Of a DNA stretch of 64,000 nucleotides, positions 37,301 to 41,139 are shown piece after piece. The position numbers were made by a program, and so were the translations under genes. Where the stretch lies: the NCBI GenBank assembly GCA_964017185.1, contig OZ024870.1:55864312-55928311 (forward strand). Direction: 5' to 3'. Position 1 is the first letter of the stretch. Each line of letters starts with the position of its first letter. The notes below the pieces were generated by a model. That model saw only the letters and a list, made by a program, of their open reading frames with translations. It was not told the origin of the DNA and ran no database searches. This stretch comes from Rugalucina vietnamica. Lineage: Eukaryota; Mollusca; Bivalvia; Lucinida; Lucinidae.

Positions 37301-38177
37301 GTCATTCTGTGTGTAACCCGGTATGTTACGAAAGCGTGGATGACCGTATCAAAAGCATGGAATGTTTTTTTACATGCCCACGAAGTGTTTGTTGTGAAAA
37401 GCATGGAAGAGCCAACACCTAGATATACCTGTAACACCTGGTCAATTTTTACTTTTCAATGGATTCTGCAATCCGCTCTTTTTACTACATGGCCTCCATG
37501 TGCATGAAACACTGTCACTTTATGATTTCCACGATTTTGTAATATGTCCATGTAACCCATGGCCACTCACGTAGGATGAATGAATAATATGTTCTGCTAT
37601 CTGGATTTTATAAGAGGAGACATTACATTTGGCTGCTTTCCGGAATACTTTTCTCATCTAAATTTCAAAGTTTTTTTTTACCAAAATCTGAGGCCAATAA
37701 CAGGCCTTAAACTCCCTATGTCTTTCATATTCAGCTGATTTGAGCATGGAAGAATATAACATCTGTGCCAGGTACTAAGAACTAAATTTTATTGCAGGCT
37801 GTTTTCCACTGAGAGAAGGCCTTGTAGGAACCTGTGTGCAGGAGTGCAATACTAGCGCAGACTGTTCCCTGGGCCATGTATGCTGTTCCAATGGTTGTGG
37901 ACACACCTGTCAGCCAAGATATGTTAGGGGTTTGTATGAAACCCAATCACAAGATGAGAGGATCAGTAGTCCCGACCATGCTCATCAGTTGGCTAGAGAG
38001 CATTCCATGACCAACAGAAACAGTACTGTTCAGCTCAAGAAACTGGCTACATGCATAAAACCAGGAGTACCTTTTACATGTTACAAGTTATCATATGAGC
38101 CGCATCGTGAGAAAACCGGATTTTTGCCTAGGCGAAAACAAAGGCGCAGATCAGCTTCGCGGTCAGCTTCGCGGTAA
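3887..38177 (+). CDS. Modular cysteine-rich DOMON/WAP protein, 18 exons, 5'-partial (gene overview)
   Basis: Joined exons: 3887-4025, 5547-5686, 6263-6434, 7979-8160, 9649-9784, 10448-10605, 14706-14823, 18303-18430, 22616-22800, 23963-24021, 25039-25304, 27270-27411, 28182-28315, 31359-31530, 34657-34841, 35663-35789, 37018-37166, 37798-38177. They give about 990 codons in one open frame with GT-AG introns throughout. Modules: D1 (93 aa), D2 (118), D3 (98), D4 (82), DOMON (170), D5 (92), D6 (119), D7 (92), WAP plus tail (126). Every module begins and ends at a phase-1 intron, the usual pattern of shuffled extracellular domains. Each D module has six Cys: C-x(12-14)-C-x(14-33)-C in the first exon and C-x(9-17)-C-x(20-36)-C in the second. 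An extracellular location is inferred from the disulfide-type domains. The first exon needs one base from an upstream exon outside the window, so no start codon or signal peptide is visible. Function unknown. Confidence 0.88.
4121..4341. mobile_element. CATGAAAAAA palindromic MITE, copy 1
   Basis: Starts TTTTTTTCATGCTCGGCTCAG and ends TTGAGCATGAAAAAAG, with a central AAAATGCCAACAATTGTTGA hairpin. A second copy is at 35838-36050. Confidence 0.7.
4560..4814. mobile_element. GTGGGTAC hairpin MITE, copy 1
   Basis: Family of about 260 bp with ends like ATTACGAAAACATGCCC and GGGCATGTTTTCCTGAT, and a strong central hairpin: ATAGATTGTGGGTAC-GTTAGAACCG against its inverse. In this copy the hairpin sits at about 4668-4720. 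Confidence 0.75.
5040..5250 (+). mobile_element. tRNA-derived SINE
   Basis: The head is tRNA-like: A box GTGGCGTAGTGG and B box GGTTCGATCCC around TCTCCGAATCGAGAGG. A body with GTGTCCTTGAGCAAGACAC follows and the tail is an ACAA-rich run. This is a short retroposon and not a functional tRNA gene, since the acceptor stem does not close. Confidence 0.85.
5280..5517. mobile_element. GAGCC MITE, copy 3
   Basis: Near full length; its right end CCATGCGGTGGCTC lies 30 nt before exon 2. Confidence 0.85.
5547..5686 (+). CDS. Exon 2: second half of D1
   Basis: Acceptor CTCTTTTTAG, donor GTG|GTAAGT, phase 2 in and phase 1 out (140 nt). The residues start SELSLRQC and end LLDSVDIGC, with three Cys at C-x11-C-x25-C. 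Matching positions in exon 13 (D5) include the EL-x-x-R-x-CV start, C-T, IY, VR and LLD-x-V-x-x-GC. A MITE copy ends about 30 nt upstream of the acceptor. Confidence 0.88.
6063..6129. repeat. GCAAACAG hairpin, copy 2
   Basis: The best preserved copy: CAGATGTGACGCC against GGCGTCCCATCTG, ending CTATTCTGTTTGC. Confidence 0.8.
6263..6434 (+). CDS. Exon 3: first half of D2
   Basis: Acceptor AATTTCAG, donor GCAG|GTGAGT, phase 1 to 2. It is 172 nt, exactly the length of exon 14 (D6), its partner in the duplicated block. Shared residues include LPDS-x-C near the start and a Lys-Leu-Lys-Cys type end. The Cys spacing C-x14-C-x33-C is longer than in D1, D3 and D4, and D6 shows the same long loop. A MITE begins 16 nt after the donor. 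Confidence 0.9.
6451..6699. mobile_element. GAGCC MITE, copy 4
   Basis: Complete copy beginning 16 nt after the exon 3 donor. Confidence 0.85.
7009..7165 (+). mobile_element. Degenerate tRNA-derived SINE
   Basis: A-box-like GGCTTAGTGGTTAAGC, a weak B box, and the same tail as the 5040 copy (GACTGGGACGT-like followed by AAATCAAACAA). Preceded by a C run and a short CA run at 6977-7000. Confidence 0.6.
7285..7870. repeat. T-run and two fragments of the GTGGGTAC hairpin MITE
   Basis: A poly-T run ends near 7311. Fragments with CAAAGCATGGATTGTGGTGA (about 7453) and CAAAACATAGTCTAAGG (about 7794) are partial hairpin copies. Between them lies the dead exon copy at 7645. Confidence 0.6.
7645..7725 (+). 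pseudogene. Decayed duplicate of the start of exon 4
   Basis: After a TTCAG, the sequence reads AATATTTGAAGAGCTTTGAA and then AATGCTACCTG, closely matching exon 4. In translation IFEEL, a stop, then KCYL agree, and after a frameshift the residues RTVSG-K-V match RTASG-T-V. The stop and the shift make it non-functional. It lies 334 bp before the true exon. Confidence 0.75.
7979..8160 (+). CDS. Exon 4: second half of D2
   Basis: Acceptor ATATTTCAG, donor GAAG|GTACTG, phase 2 to 1 (182 nt). It encodes IFEELLKCYLSIM, then a VCSPAQIAPAV stretch and a closing Cys. Exon 15 matches it well (EL-x-x-C, C-x-PA-x-x-AP, MYY). A decayed copy of its first 80 bases lies at 7645-7725 in the preceding intron. 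A low-complexity T run starts about 12 bases after the exon. Confidence 0.92.
8234..8379. mobile_element. GAGCC MITE, copy 5 (internally deleted)
   Basis: Both ends are present, but the second half of the central hairpin is missing. Confidence 0.8.
8594..9586 (+). mobile_element. Helitron-like repeat D, copy 1
   Basis: Family description: left end TTAGCTCACCTGAGCC, usually followed by its inverse GGTGAGCT and a GTCCGTCGT run; right end CTCAGGTGAGCG-x-CAGGACCATTGGTCCTCTGG. The terminal GGACC-x-GGTCC hairpin followed by CTGG recalls Helitron 3' ends, but the assignment is a hypothesis. Inside are 400-480 bp monomers with CACATGACCAAGATGGCCGC. This copy is divergent and ends 63 nt before exon 5. 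Confidence 0.7.
9649..9784 (+). CDS. Exon 5: first half of D3
   Basis: Acceptor TTTTCTCAG, donor GCGA|GTAAGT, phase 1 to 2 (136 nt). The segment begins ADISSNMPAVP and has cysteines at C-x13-C-x15-C, ending SDNIC. Exon 16 (D7) shares the AD-(I/M)-(S/T)-S start and ACPS/ECPS around the first Cys. The right end of a Helitron-like repeat lies about 65 nt upstream. Confidence 0.9.
10216..10436. mobile_element. GAGCC MITE, copy 6
   Basis: Divergent copy whose right end TGGTGGCTCAT is 11 nt before exon 6. Confidence 0.75.
10448..10605 (+). CDS. Exon 6: second half of D3
   Basis: Acceptor TGTCTTACAG, donor ACAG|GTATCT, phase 2 to 1 (158 nt). The residues run from TGKHALNLC to GGFDYKLC with Cys spacing C-x11-C-x29-C. 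Exon 17 (D7) matches at CG-x-x and at the GG near the end. A MITE ends only 11 nt before the exon, and a hairpin repeat starts about 14 nt after it, so the exon is bracketed by mobile DNA. Confidence 0.92.
10619..10879. mobile_element. GTGGGTAC hairpin MITE, copy 2
   Basis: Starts ATTACGAAAATATGCCC about 14 nt after the exon 6 donor and ends GGATATGTTTCCCTGATG. Confidence 0.75.
11044..11214. mobile_element. GTGGGTAC hairpin MITE, fragment
   Basis: Left half with CACACCCATGCAATAAAC, the hairpin and a truncated right arm that stops where the CCCCCCGC element starts. Confidence 0.6.
11215..14638. mobile_element. Composite CCCCCCGCAAAACG element with 180-190 bp tandem monomers
   Basis: The left end TATACCCCCCGCAAAACGAA forms a hairpin with GTTTTAGGGGGGTATA. 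It occurs at 11217 and again at 12561, and the right end (GGGGGTATACTGAAAGCC) occurs at about 14315 and 14602, so the element is itself duplicated. Inside, about 15 monomers repeat GTGAAATCAACTCCTCC, GGGCTTTCAGTATTTC and CACATATTGAAGATGTGCAT. It fills intron 6; open frames in it are repeat artefacts. Confidence 0.85.
14640..14699. mobile_element. GTGGGTAC hairpin MITE, right-end fragment
   Basis: Only the arm with GGGGGTATACATTTCATGG and ACATGTTTTCATAATG remains, ending 6 nt before exon 7. Confidence 0.6.
14706..14823 (+). CDS. Exon 7: first half of D4
   Basis: Acceptor TAATGTTAATAG is weak in pyrimidines, and a hairpin repeat ends about 6 nt upstream. Donor GCGG|GTATGT, phase 1 to 2 (118 nt). 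It encodes EKVAMGC and DPVCGRTF and ends DDWEKC; Cys spacing is C-x13-C-x16-C. D4 has no counterpart in the second unit, where the WAP domain follows D7 directly. Confidence 0.87.
15085..15180 (+). mobile_element. SINE tail fragment
   Basis: ACATGACCTTAGCTGTTGACTG followed by an A-rich AACAAAAC tail, as at the end of the 7009 SINE. No head is present. Confidence 0.45.
15208..17938 (+). mobile_element. Helitron-like repeat D, copies 2 and 3
   Basis: Left ends at about 15210 and 16223, right end at about 17903-17938 (GACCAATGGTCCTCTGG). Inner monomers carry GAACTCTGGTTGCTATGGCA and CTTATTTTGATTGGTTGCTG, a different subtype from copy 4. A poly-T run lies at 17632-17654. Confidence 0.75.
17982..18232. 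mobile_element. GAGCC MITE, copy 7 (degenerate)
   Basis: Recognisable by TGACATGAGAAAAACGGTCTT, the GACACAAACCGGCCTGTACA block and a right end GGCTCATG. Confidence 0.6.
18303..18430 (+). CDS. Exon 8: second half of D4
   Basis: Acceptor GTTTTATTTCAG, donor AAAG|GTAAAT, phase 2 to 1 (128 nt). It starts IFEDFLGC, like exon 4 (IFEELLKC), and has cysteines at C-x11-C-x20-C. The acceptor and first 11 exon bases are imperfectly repeated about 42 nt upstream (near 18261); using that copy would shift the frame to a stop. A hairpin repeat begins about 28 nt after the donor. Confidence 0.9.
18459..18731. mobile_element. GTGGGTAC hairpin MITE, copy 3
   Basis: Opposite orientation; the central hairpin GTTAGAACCGCCTCG / CCGAGGCGGTTCTAAC at 18586-18615 is perfect. 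Confidence 0.8.
19133..19233. repeat. 100-bp palindrome around CTCGCCAAAGGC
   Basis: ATCTTACACTCGTGGTCATT is inverted as ATGACCACTCGTGTAAGAT, with TTCATATGAAATTTATTAAA arms inside. A half copy is at 31549-31585. Confidence 0.8.
19241..22302 (+). mobile_element. Helitron-like repeat D, copies 4 and 5
   Basis: Left ends at 19243 and 19350, right ends at about 20840-20880 and 22265-22302. Six monomers of 420-460 bp lie inside, most with ACATGACCAAGATGGCCGCC and CCATATATGG. The second right end indicates growth by addition of monomers plus termini. Confidence 0.8.
22616..22800 (+). CDS. Exon 9: DOMON domain, part 1
   Basis: Acceptor TATTTTACCAG, donor ATG|GTAGGT, phase 1 to 0 (185 nt). It carries the start of a DOMON domain, a beta-sandwich known from dopamine beta-hydroxylase relatives and cytochrome-type heme proteins. 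The characteristic strand is ETDWVGIGISYNTRM, where the family usually has W-x-(A/G)-(I/L)-G-(F/I)-S followed by a Met. A Cys at residue 2 probably pairs with the Cys closing exon 11. The module sits between D4 and D5. Confidence 0.9.
22873..23325. repeat. Tandem repeat, about 155 bp, three units
   Basis: Units share GAGTTATGGCCCTTGATTTAC, CAATATCTTGAGAACGA and GACCTAGC-x-TGGGATTGTTACC. Lies in the intron inside the DOMON domain. Confidence 0.8.
23495..23870 (-). pseudogene. Non-LTR retrotransposon fragment, endonuclease start
   Basis: On the minus strand the frame reads GLKFSSININSIRGKKLELL, then after a frameshift HQPQIVAIQETKID. These are the opening motifs of the apurinic-like endonuclease of LINE ORF2 proteins (N-x-N-S and the catalytic Q-E-T). 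The fragment is frameshifted, has a stop and lacks reverse transcriptase. Confidence 0.8.
23963..24021 (+). CDS. Exon 10: DOMON domain, part 2
   Basis: A 59-nt exon; acceptor TTGTTTTGTAG, donor ACAG|GTACGA, phase 0 to 2. It encodes DRSDIYTIQKKGNDWIVTDR, the family's SD-x-(Y/V) strand and the DRY turn. The first Asp follows the Met that ends exon 9, giving RM-DRSD as in the usual KMGGSD-like turn of DOMON domains. It is short and easily missed by gene finders. Confidence 0.9.
24104..24170. repeat. Poly-C and poly-G runs
   Basis: A run of about 18 C is followed by G-rich runs; length is likely unstable or misassembled. Confidence 0.8.
24215..24770. repeat. Tandem repeat, about 155 bp, four units
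   Basis: Each unit has CTGATGCAATATCTTCTGA and a GGTGACCTTGACCTAATTTTC-type inverted pair of AAGGTCA sites. It is in the second intron inside the DOMON domain. Confidence 0.8.
25039..25304 (+). CDS. Exon 11: DOMON domain, part 3
   Basis: Acceptor TACTTATTGTAG, donor TGCT|GTAAGT, phase 2 to 1 (266 nt). It begins YAPIGSYSKPQPD and contains NGNLIAQFTRKVDT, matching the DOMON strand that ends F-x-R-x-(L/V)-x-T. It closes with LLYARGPLG, a His at KHS and LFTC. The Met of exon 9 and this His sit where heme-binding DOMON domains carry their axial ligands, so heme binding is possible but unproven. The whole DOMON block is a symmetric phase 1-1 unit of 170 residues. Confidence 0.92.
25801..26023. mobile_element. 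GAGCC MITE, copy 8
   Basis: The part between the arms of the central hairpin is shortened; both ends are intact. Confidence 0.85.
26304..26541. mobile_element. GAGCC MITE, copy 9
   Basis: Full copy with the perfect inner hairpin AGCTTCGCAGTAACTGCGAAGCT. Confidence 0.9.
26586..26823. mobile_element. GAGCC MITE, copy 10
   Basis: Full copy 45 bp after copy 9 and in the opposite orientation, so the pair could form a large cruciform. Confidence 0.9.
27069..27234 (+). CDS. Candidate alternative terminal exon after the DOMON domain
   Basis: Acceptor TTGTTTTCAG at 27068 fits the phase-1 donor of exon 11. The frame then reads FCLYKKSYC and continues for 32 codons to TGA at 27164-27166. Overlapping AATAAA signals follow at 27225-27234 with a T-run at 27241, as in a polyadenylation site. 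It would end the protein after D1-D4 and DOMON. Alternatively, a weak donor at 27111 makes a 42-nt cassette (27069-27110) that keeps frame into exon 12. It may also be chance intron sequence. Confidence 0.35.
27270..27411 (+). CDS. Exon 12: first half of D5
   Basis: Acceptor TATTTACAG, donor GCAG|GTGAGC, phase 1 to 2 (142 nt). It encodes PYEHFEENIPKTLSDIC and ends SEEDRC; Cys spacing C-x13-C-x14-C is identical to exon 1, its paralogue. It opens the second copy of the D1-D3 block. A degenerate MITE starts 23 nt after the donor. Confidence 0.9.
27433..27680. mobile_element. GAGCC MITE, copy 11 (degenerate)
   Basis: Begins TTGAGCCGCTCCACAAC just after exon 12; right end decayed to TCATGACAGGGATCA. 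Confidence 0.6.
27913..28146. mobile_element. GAGCC MITE, copy 12
   Basis: Inner hairpin with GCGGTTACCGC; right end 35 nt before exon 13. An AAAAATAAATAA-type simple repeat precedes it. Confidence 0.85.
28182..28315 (+). CDS. Exon 13: second half of D5
   Basis: Acceptor AAATTTTGCAG, donor TGTG|GTAAGC, phase 2 to 1 (134 nt). Residues run AELGRRYCVF to LLDQVNPGC with C-x9-C-x25-C; the second spacing equals that of exon 2. A MITE ends 35 nt before the exon. Confidence 0.9.
28533..30233 (+). mobile_element. Helitron-like repeat D, copy 6
   Basis: Left end TTAGCTCACCTGAGCCGAAG at 28533 and right end GGACCATTGGTCCTCTGG. It starts with the TTGCTATGGCAAC subtype and ends with the CCATATATGG subtype of monomers, so it is a chimera of both. 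Confidence 0.8.
30412..30612. mobile_element. Fused fragments of the hairpin MITE and GAGCC MITE (copy 13)
   Basis: The left arm and hairpin with GTGGGTACATGTTAGAACC run directly into GTACAGCCTGATTTGTGTCG and the right end of a GAGCC MITE, as if one element had inserted in the other or the two had recombined. Confidence 0.6.
30848..31086. mobile_element. GAGCC MITE, copy 14
   Basis: Among the best preserved: ATGAGCCGCATCGTGAGAAA and inverse TTTTCTCGCGTCGCGGCTCA, hairpin AGCTTCGCGGTAACCGCGAAG. Confidence 0.9.
31116..31331. mobile_element. GAGCC MITE, copy 15
   Basis: Left tip missing; right end ATGACACGGCTC is 28 nt before exon 14. Confidence 0.8.
31359..31530 (+). CDS. Exon 14: first half of D6
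   Basis: Acceptor TATTATTCTAG, donor GCAA|GTAAGC, phase 1 to 2, 172 nt like exon 3. It contains SLPDSSC, a CWGPLIRFYEYAL helix-like stretch and a KLKC end. A MITE ends 28 nt before the exon. Confidence 0.92.
31608..34192 (+). mobile_element. Helitron-like repeat D, copy 7
   Basis: Left end at 31610, right end TTCAGGTGAGCG and GGACCAATGGTCCTCTGG at about 34155-34190. Five highly similar monomers of about 465 bp (starting near 31695, 32160, 32625, 33090, 33550) suggest recent homogenisation. Confidence 0.85.
34245..34452. mobile_element. Fragments of the hairpin MITE and GAGCC MITE (copy 16)
   Basis: Left arm ATTACAAAAACATGCCCA with its following AT-rich stretch, then a GAGCC right half ending CTGACGTGGCTC. 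Confidence 0.55.
34473..34518. repeat. GCAAACAG hairpin, half copy
   Basis: Only the right arm remains: GTGGCGTTCCATCTGGGGC and CTATTCTGTTTGC. Confidence 0.65.
34657..34841 (+). CDS. Exon 15: second half of D6
   Basis: Acceptor AAATTTCCAG, donor CTAG|GTATTT, phase 2 to 1 (185 nt). Residues ILQELVRCMLL and QCTPASVAPAI align with exon 4. Cys spacing is C-x17-C-x33-C. A MITE starts about 13 nt after the donor, so intron 15 opens almost directly into mobile DNA. Confidence 0.92.
34855..35090. mobile_element. GAGCC MITE, copy 17
   Basis: Starts about 13 nt after the exon 15 donor; perfect inner hairpin, mutated right tip. Confidence 0.85.
35120..35560 (+). mobile_element. Degenerate monomer of Helitron-like repeat D
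   Basis: AAGTGAGCTTATAGTATAC and CACATGACCAAGATGGCTGCC remain; neither terminus is intact. Confidence 0.55.
35663..35789 (+). CDS. Exon 16: first half of D7
   Basis: Acceptor AATAATTTCAG, donor GTGG|GTAAGT, phase 1 to 2 (127 nt). It encodes ADMTSLPYPTRACPS and ends DGTDAAC with C-x12-C-x15-C, the counterpart of exon 5. Confidence 0.9.
35838..36050. mobile_element. CATGAAAAAA palindromic MITE, copy 2
   Basis: Central AAATGCCAACAATTGTTGGC hairpin is perfect; ends CTTTTTCATGTTCATCTCAG and TTGAGCATGAAAAAAG. Confidence 0.7.
36174..36297. mobile_element. GAGCC MITE, left part (copy 18)
   Basis: CTTGGGGTTTCCGACCAG through GTAGAGGAATTGTA, then cut off by a C run at 36305. Confidence 0.55.
36440..36993. 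repeat. 26-bp minisatellite, about 20 units
   Basis: Unit of the type GTAGCCTTATTAGCAGCAAA plus CAACCT, with variants TATCAG and ATGACC. It ends about 25 nt before exon 17 and supplies part of that intron's branch region. Confidence 0.95.
37018..37166 (+). CDS. Exon 17: second half of D7
   Basis: Acceptor ATATTTTTCAG, donor AGAG|GTAATA, phase 2 to 1 (149 nt). Residues start AFNKCFKEL and end DPATC; the counterpart of exon 6, with C-x11-C-x30-C. A 26-bp minisatellite fills the intron up to about 25 nt before the acceptor. Confidence 0.92.
37167..37797. other. Intron 17, no repeat or gene recognised
   Basis: Single-copy-looking intron sequence; open frames here lack any motif. Confidence 0.6.
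37798..38177 (+). CDS. Exon 18: WAP four-disulfide core domain and C-terminal tail
   Basis: Acceptor TTTTATTGCAG, entered in phase 1. The first 38 residues hold eight cysteines in WAP order, including ADC, the adjacent VCC pair, SNGC and HTCQP. WAP domains are usually protease inhibitors or antimicrobial modules; the role here is unknown. The frame stays open for about 60 further hydrophilic residues, then enters a palindromic MITE at 38095 and stops at TAA 38175-38177. The MITE supplies an Arg/Ser-rich end containing RRKQRRR. A possible internal donor (RG|GTTTGT near 37930) joined to an acceptor at 38783 would instead give an ending AEPDKKD; neither can be decided here. Confidence 0.8.
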
Positions 38178-38345
38178 CCGCGGAGCTGATCAGCGCCTTT
38201 GTTTTCGCTACTCGGATAGTACAATTCCTCTTTTACTTAAATCTGAAATTTCAAGCATCTAGCTCTTTTCTGAGCTTGTACAGGCCGGTTTGTGTTAGAC
38301 CTGGTCGGAAACCCCGAAGACCGGTTTTCTCGCGTCGCGGCTCAT
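38095..38345. mobile_element. GAGCC MITE, copy 19, overlapping the stop codon of the modular gene
   Basis: Full copy whose hairpin carries an extra CAGCTTCGCGGT unit. Its first 83 bases are read in frame as the end of exon 18. Confidence 0.9.
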
Positions 38346-38558
38346 ATGGCTGTCCAGGAATCAAAACCTTGTTACTCAATTTTCAGCCCGAGTGAAAAAA
38401 ATGGACCAAAAAGTTGTGTCTCATAGAATTATGTGATTGTTCCCATGATACTATATCTCACTAATTTAAGAATGAAAATGTCTAGGTGGGACACATTTTA
38501 AACCATTGCCCAGATAGGCCAGGTGTGTTCGACTCGTTATGATGGTAAGTTCTATTTT

Positions 38559-38772
38559 AGCCGCCATGAGAAAACCAAGAATCTCCATATGTGAAAATCA
38601 TCAGAAAATGACGCATATCAGCGCCTTTGGTTTCGCTCCATAGATACTACAGTGCCTCTTCTTACTTATCCTAAATTTCAAGCTTTAAACTATTTTCTGT
38701 GGCTGTACAGCCTGGTTTGTATCTGACCTGGTTGAAAACCCAAATTGTTGGTTTTCTCAAGCAAATGCTCAT
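38559..38772. mobile_element. GAGCC MITE, copy 20
   Basis: Divergent; ends 12 nt before an acceptor-like TTTATTTGCAG at 38783. Confidence 0.7.
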
Positions 38773-38861
38773 TTTATTTGCAGGTGCAGATGCTGAGCCC
38801 GACAAAAAAGATTGAAGAAATTGGATGGTTTCTGTTGATGTTCCTGTATATCAAAATTCTT

Positions 38862-38967
38862 AGGCTTTACTCCATATTAAAAACAAAAAAAGAAAAGAAA
38901 ACCTATTTTTTTTTTTTTTTTTTTTTAATATGGATTTTTTTTTTTTTAAATATGGAGTAAAGCCTAT
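38862..38967. repeat. Inverted repeat with A- and T-rich centre
   Basis: AGGCTTTACTCCATATT is inverted as AATATGGAGTAAAGCCT around T runs. Confidence 0.75.
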
Positions 38968-39066
38968 CTGGATTTATTAAATTATGAAAGAACATTATGT
39001 TGGAGAGGATGATAACTGTTAAGCATTATTTAAAAGAAATGCTTTTAAATGTCTAGCTGTGTCATC

Positions 39067-39339
39067 AGGAAAACATGTCCTTGTAATGTCCATGTAATGA
39101 ATACCCCTTTAAACCCCACTTTTATATAGAAAAACTGAGGTAAACTGGGGTATGTAATTTTTCTTATTTTTTGATCCAAAACATAGATTGTTGGTACTCG
39201 TTAATGAGTCGGTTCTAACATGTACCCACAATCTATGGTTTGAGCAAAAATATTAAAAAATATTTTTTTCCAAAAATTTTTTCATTTTTTAGCAATGAAA
39301 AGTCTCCATATATTGAATGGGCGTTTTTGTAATGTCTTA
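39067..39339. mobile_element. GTGGGTAC hairpin MITE, copy 4
   Basis: Opposite orientation to copy 1; starts ATCAGGAAAACATGTCC and ends GGGCGTTTTTGTAATG. Confidence 0.75.
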
Positions 39340-39673
39340 TTCTAGACAAGAAACATAAATTAAATACATGTATAGTACATGACTAAATACATGTATGGTA
39401 CACAGCTTTTTTCTTATTCATGTAACTTTATGCATATTGCCAATATTTGGCTTTCTTGAACAGCTTCCTTATTTACTCAAGCCAATCATTCACCACAAAC
39501 AGCCATTTCACTTTAATGTCTGTTGTATATATAGGTGTGTTGTATCTAGTTTATCCAATGATAGTTTGTACTACACAGAGATTGTTTATATATAGATCAA
39601 ATATGATGCACACAATGTTATAGCACAATTTCTTTGACCGTACCGGTTTACCTTTGGCATAGATTTGCATTTC

Positions 39674-39908
39674 AGCCGCCTCATGAGAAAACAAACAATC
39701 TGCAAGTGCGAAAACAAAGATGCAGATGAGCTTCGCGGTAACCGCTAAGCTGATCAGCGCCTTTGTTTTCACTTCAGGGATAGTACATTTCCTCTTCTTC
39801 TTTAATCCGAAATTTCAAGCTTCTAGCTTTCTTCTGTGACTGTACAGCCTGATTTGTGTCAGACCTGTTCGGAAACTACATTGTTGGTTTTCCCACAAGA
39901 CGGCTCAT
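39674..39908. mobile_element. GAGCC MITE, copy 21
   Basis: Full copy lying in otherwise featureless sequence 39340-40095. Confidence 0.85.
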
Positions 39909-40095
39909 TTGTTGATTGGACCACTTCAAATTGGTATGTTCTCAACGATGAGCTTCTGTTATGGTAAACAAGACATGCCTACATGCTTCACTTTGCACTG
40001 GAAAACATGTCTAAAACAAGTAGGTACCACTTTTCTATTTTTTACAACACTTTATCATGTGAGACTAACCGGCATGGTCAAAGTGTTTTTACTAT

Positions 40096-40316
40096 ATGAG
40101 CCATATCATGAGAAAACCAAATTTTGCCTCTGCGAAAACAAAGGTGCAGATCAGCTTCGCAGTATCAGCGCCTTTTTCTTCGCTACAGGGATAGTACAAT
40201 TCCTCCTCTACTTATATCCAAAATTTCAAGATTCTTTTTCTGTGAATGTACAGACCGGTTTGTGTCAGACCTGGTCGGAAATCCTGAAGACCGGTTTTCT
40301 CACGATGTGACTCATA
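40096..40316. mobile_element. GAGCC MITE, copy 22
   Basis: Inner hairpin partly deleted (one AGCTTCGC arm only). Confidence 0.8.
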
Positions 40317-40373
40317 TGAAGCTGATGGCTCAGAGGTAGTCCTCTCTATTGGCCTCTGAAGGTTTTGATTCAA

Positions 40374-40918
40374 TCAGGCCTAGAAATTTTTCTGAGGACC
40401 TACTCGTCCTGTGGGGCGAGTTGTAAACAATTTTCACTCGTCCTTACTGCTGGTGCACTCGTCCTTAAAATCTGGATTTCAAAAGAGACAAAAATCATCA
40501 AAAACTAATGTCGCCCTGCTTCGACATTTTTGTCTACTTTCGATATCAAAATGGAAATCCTTGATTATTTGACTTTTGGTGTAAGCCGTTTTATCACATG
40601 GAGATAAAACCCGGGACGTTTTAAGTCTCGATAGTACGGCGCGCCTTGAATAAAATGACCAATGCTTTCCGGTATTTGGACCATGTACCGGATTTTATTG
40701 AATTTCATTTACTGCGGACTAGTGACGTAGTGCAAACATCCGGTTGACAATCGGAAACAAAATCTTCAGCTGATTTTGCATTTACGGACATTAACTGCTT
40801 CAAGTCAGTCCCGAAAATGCTCCTCGTCTTGTCGGGCGAGCCAGGGTAAATTTCCACTCGCCTGTATCGAACTTTCACTCGTAAATACGAGCGGACGTGT
40901 GGATTTTTCTAGGCCTGA
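40374..40918. mobile_element. 545-bp TIR element with 6-bp target duplication
   Basis: Ends TCAGGCCTAGAAATTTTTC and inverse GATTTTTCTAGGCCTGA, flanked by ATTCAA on both sides (40368-40373 and 40919-40924). Inner subterminal repeats of CACTCGTCCTT-type words. Non-coding. Confidence 0.8.
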
Positions 40919-41139
40919 ATTCAACTGTTGCAGCAAGAAAGGTGGGACTGTTTTAGACTTAATACTTGGAAAGTGGTGGTTTGTCCAGACATAAACCAAA
41001 AAGTTACACAGTAACCCAGCAATTTTTCAGGCAGATCCCATATGAGTTTTCATATATGCAGTATGCTTTGGAAGCTTACTTATGGAAGTATCACTATATG
41101 CTATTACGCTATAAGCAACATATAATTACAATGTTTTGG

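Noticed and set aside
38384..38542. Extra exon between an acceptor TTTTCAG and donor ATG|GTAAGT
   Set aside because: All three frames contain stops.
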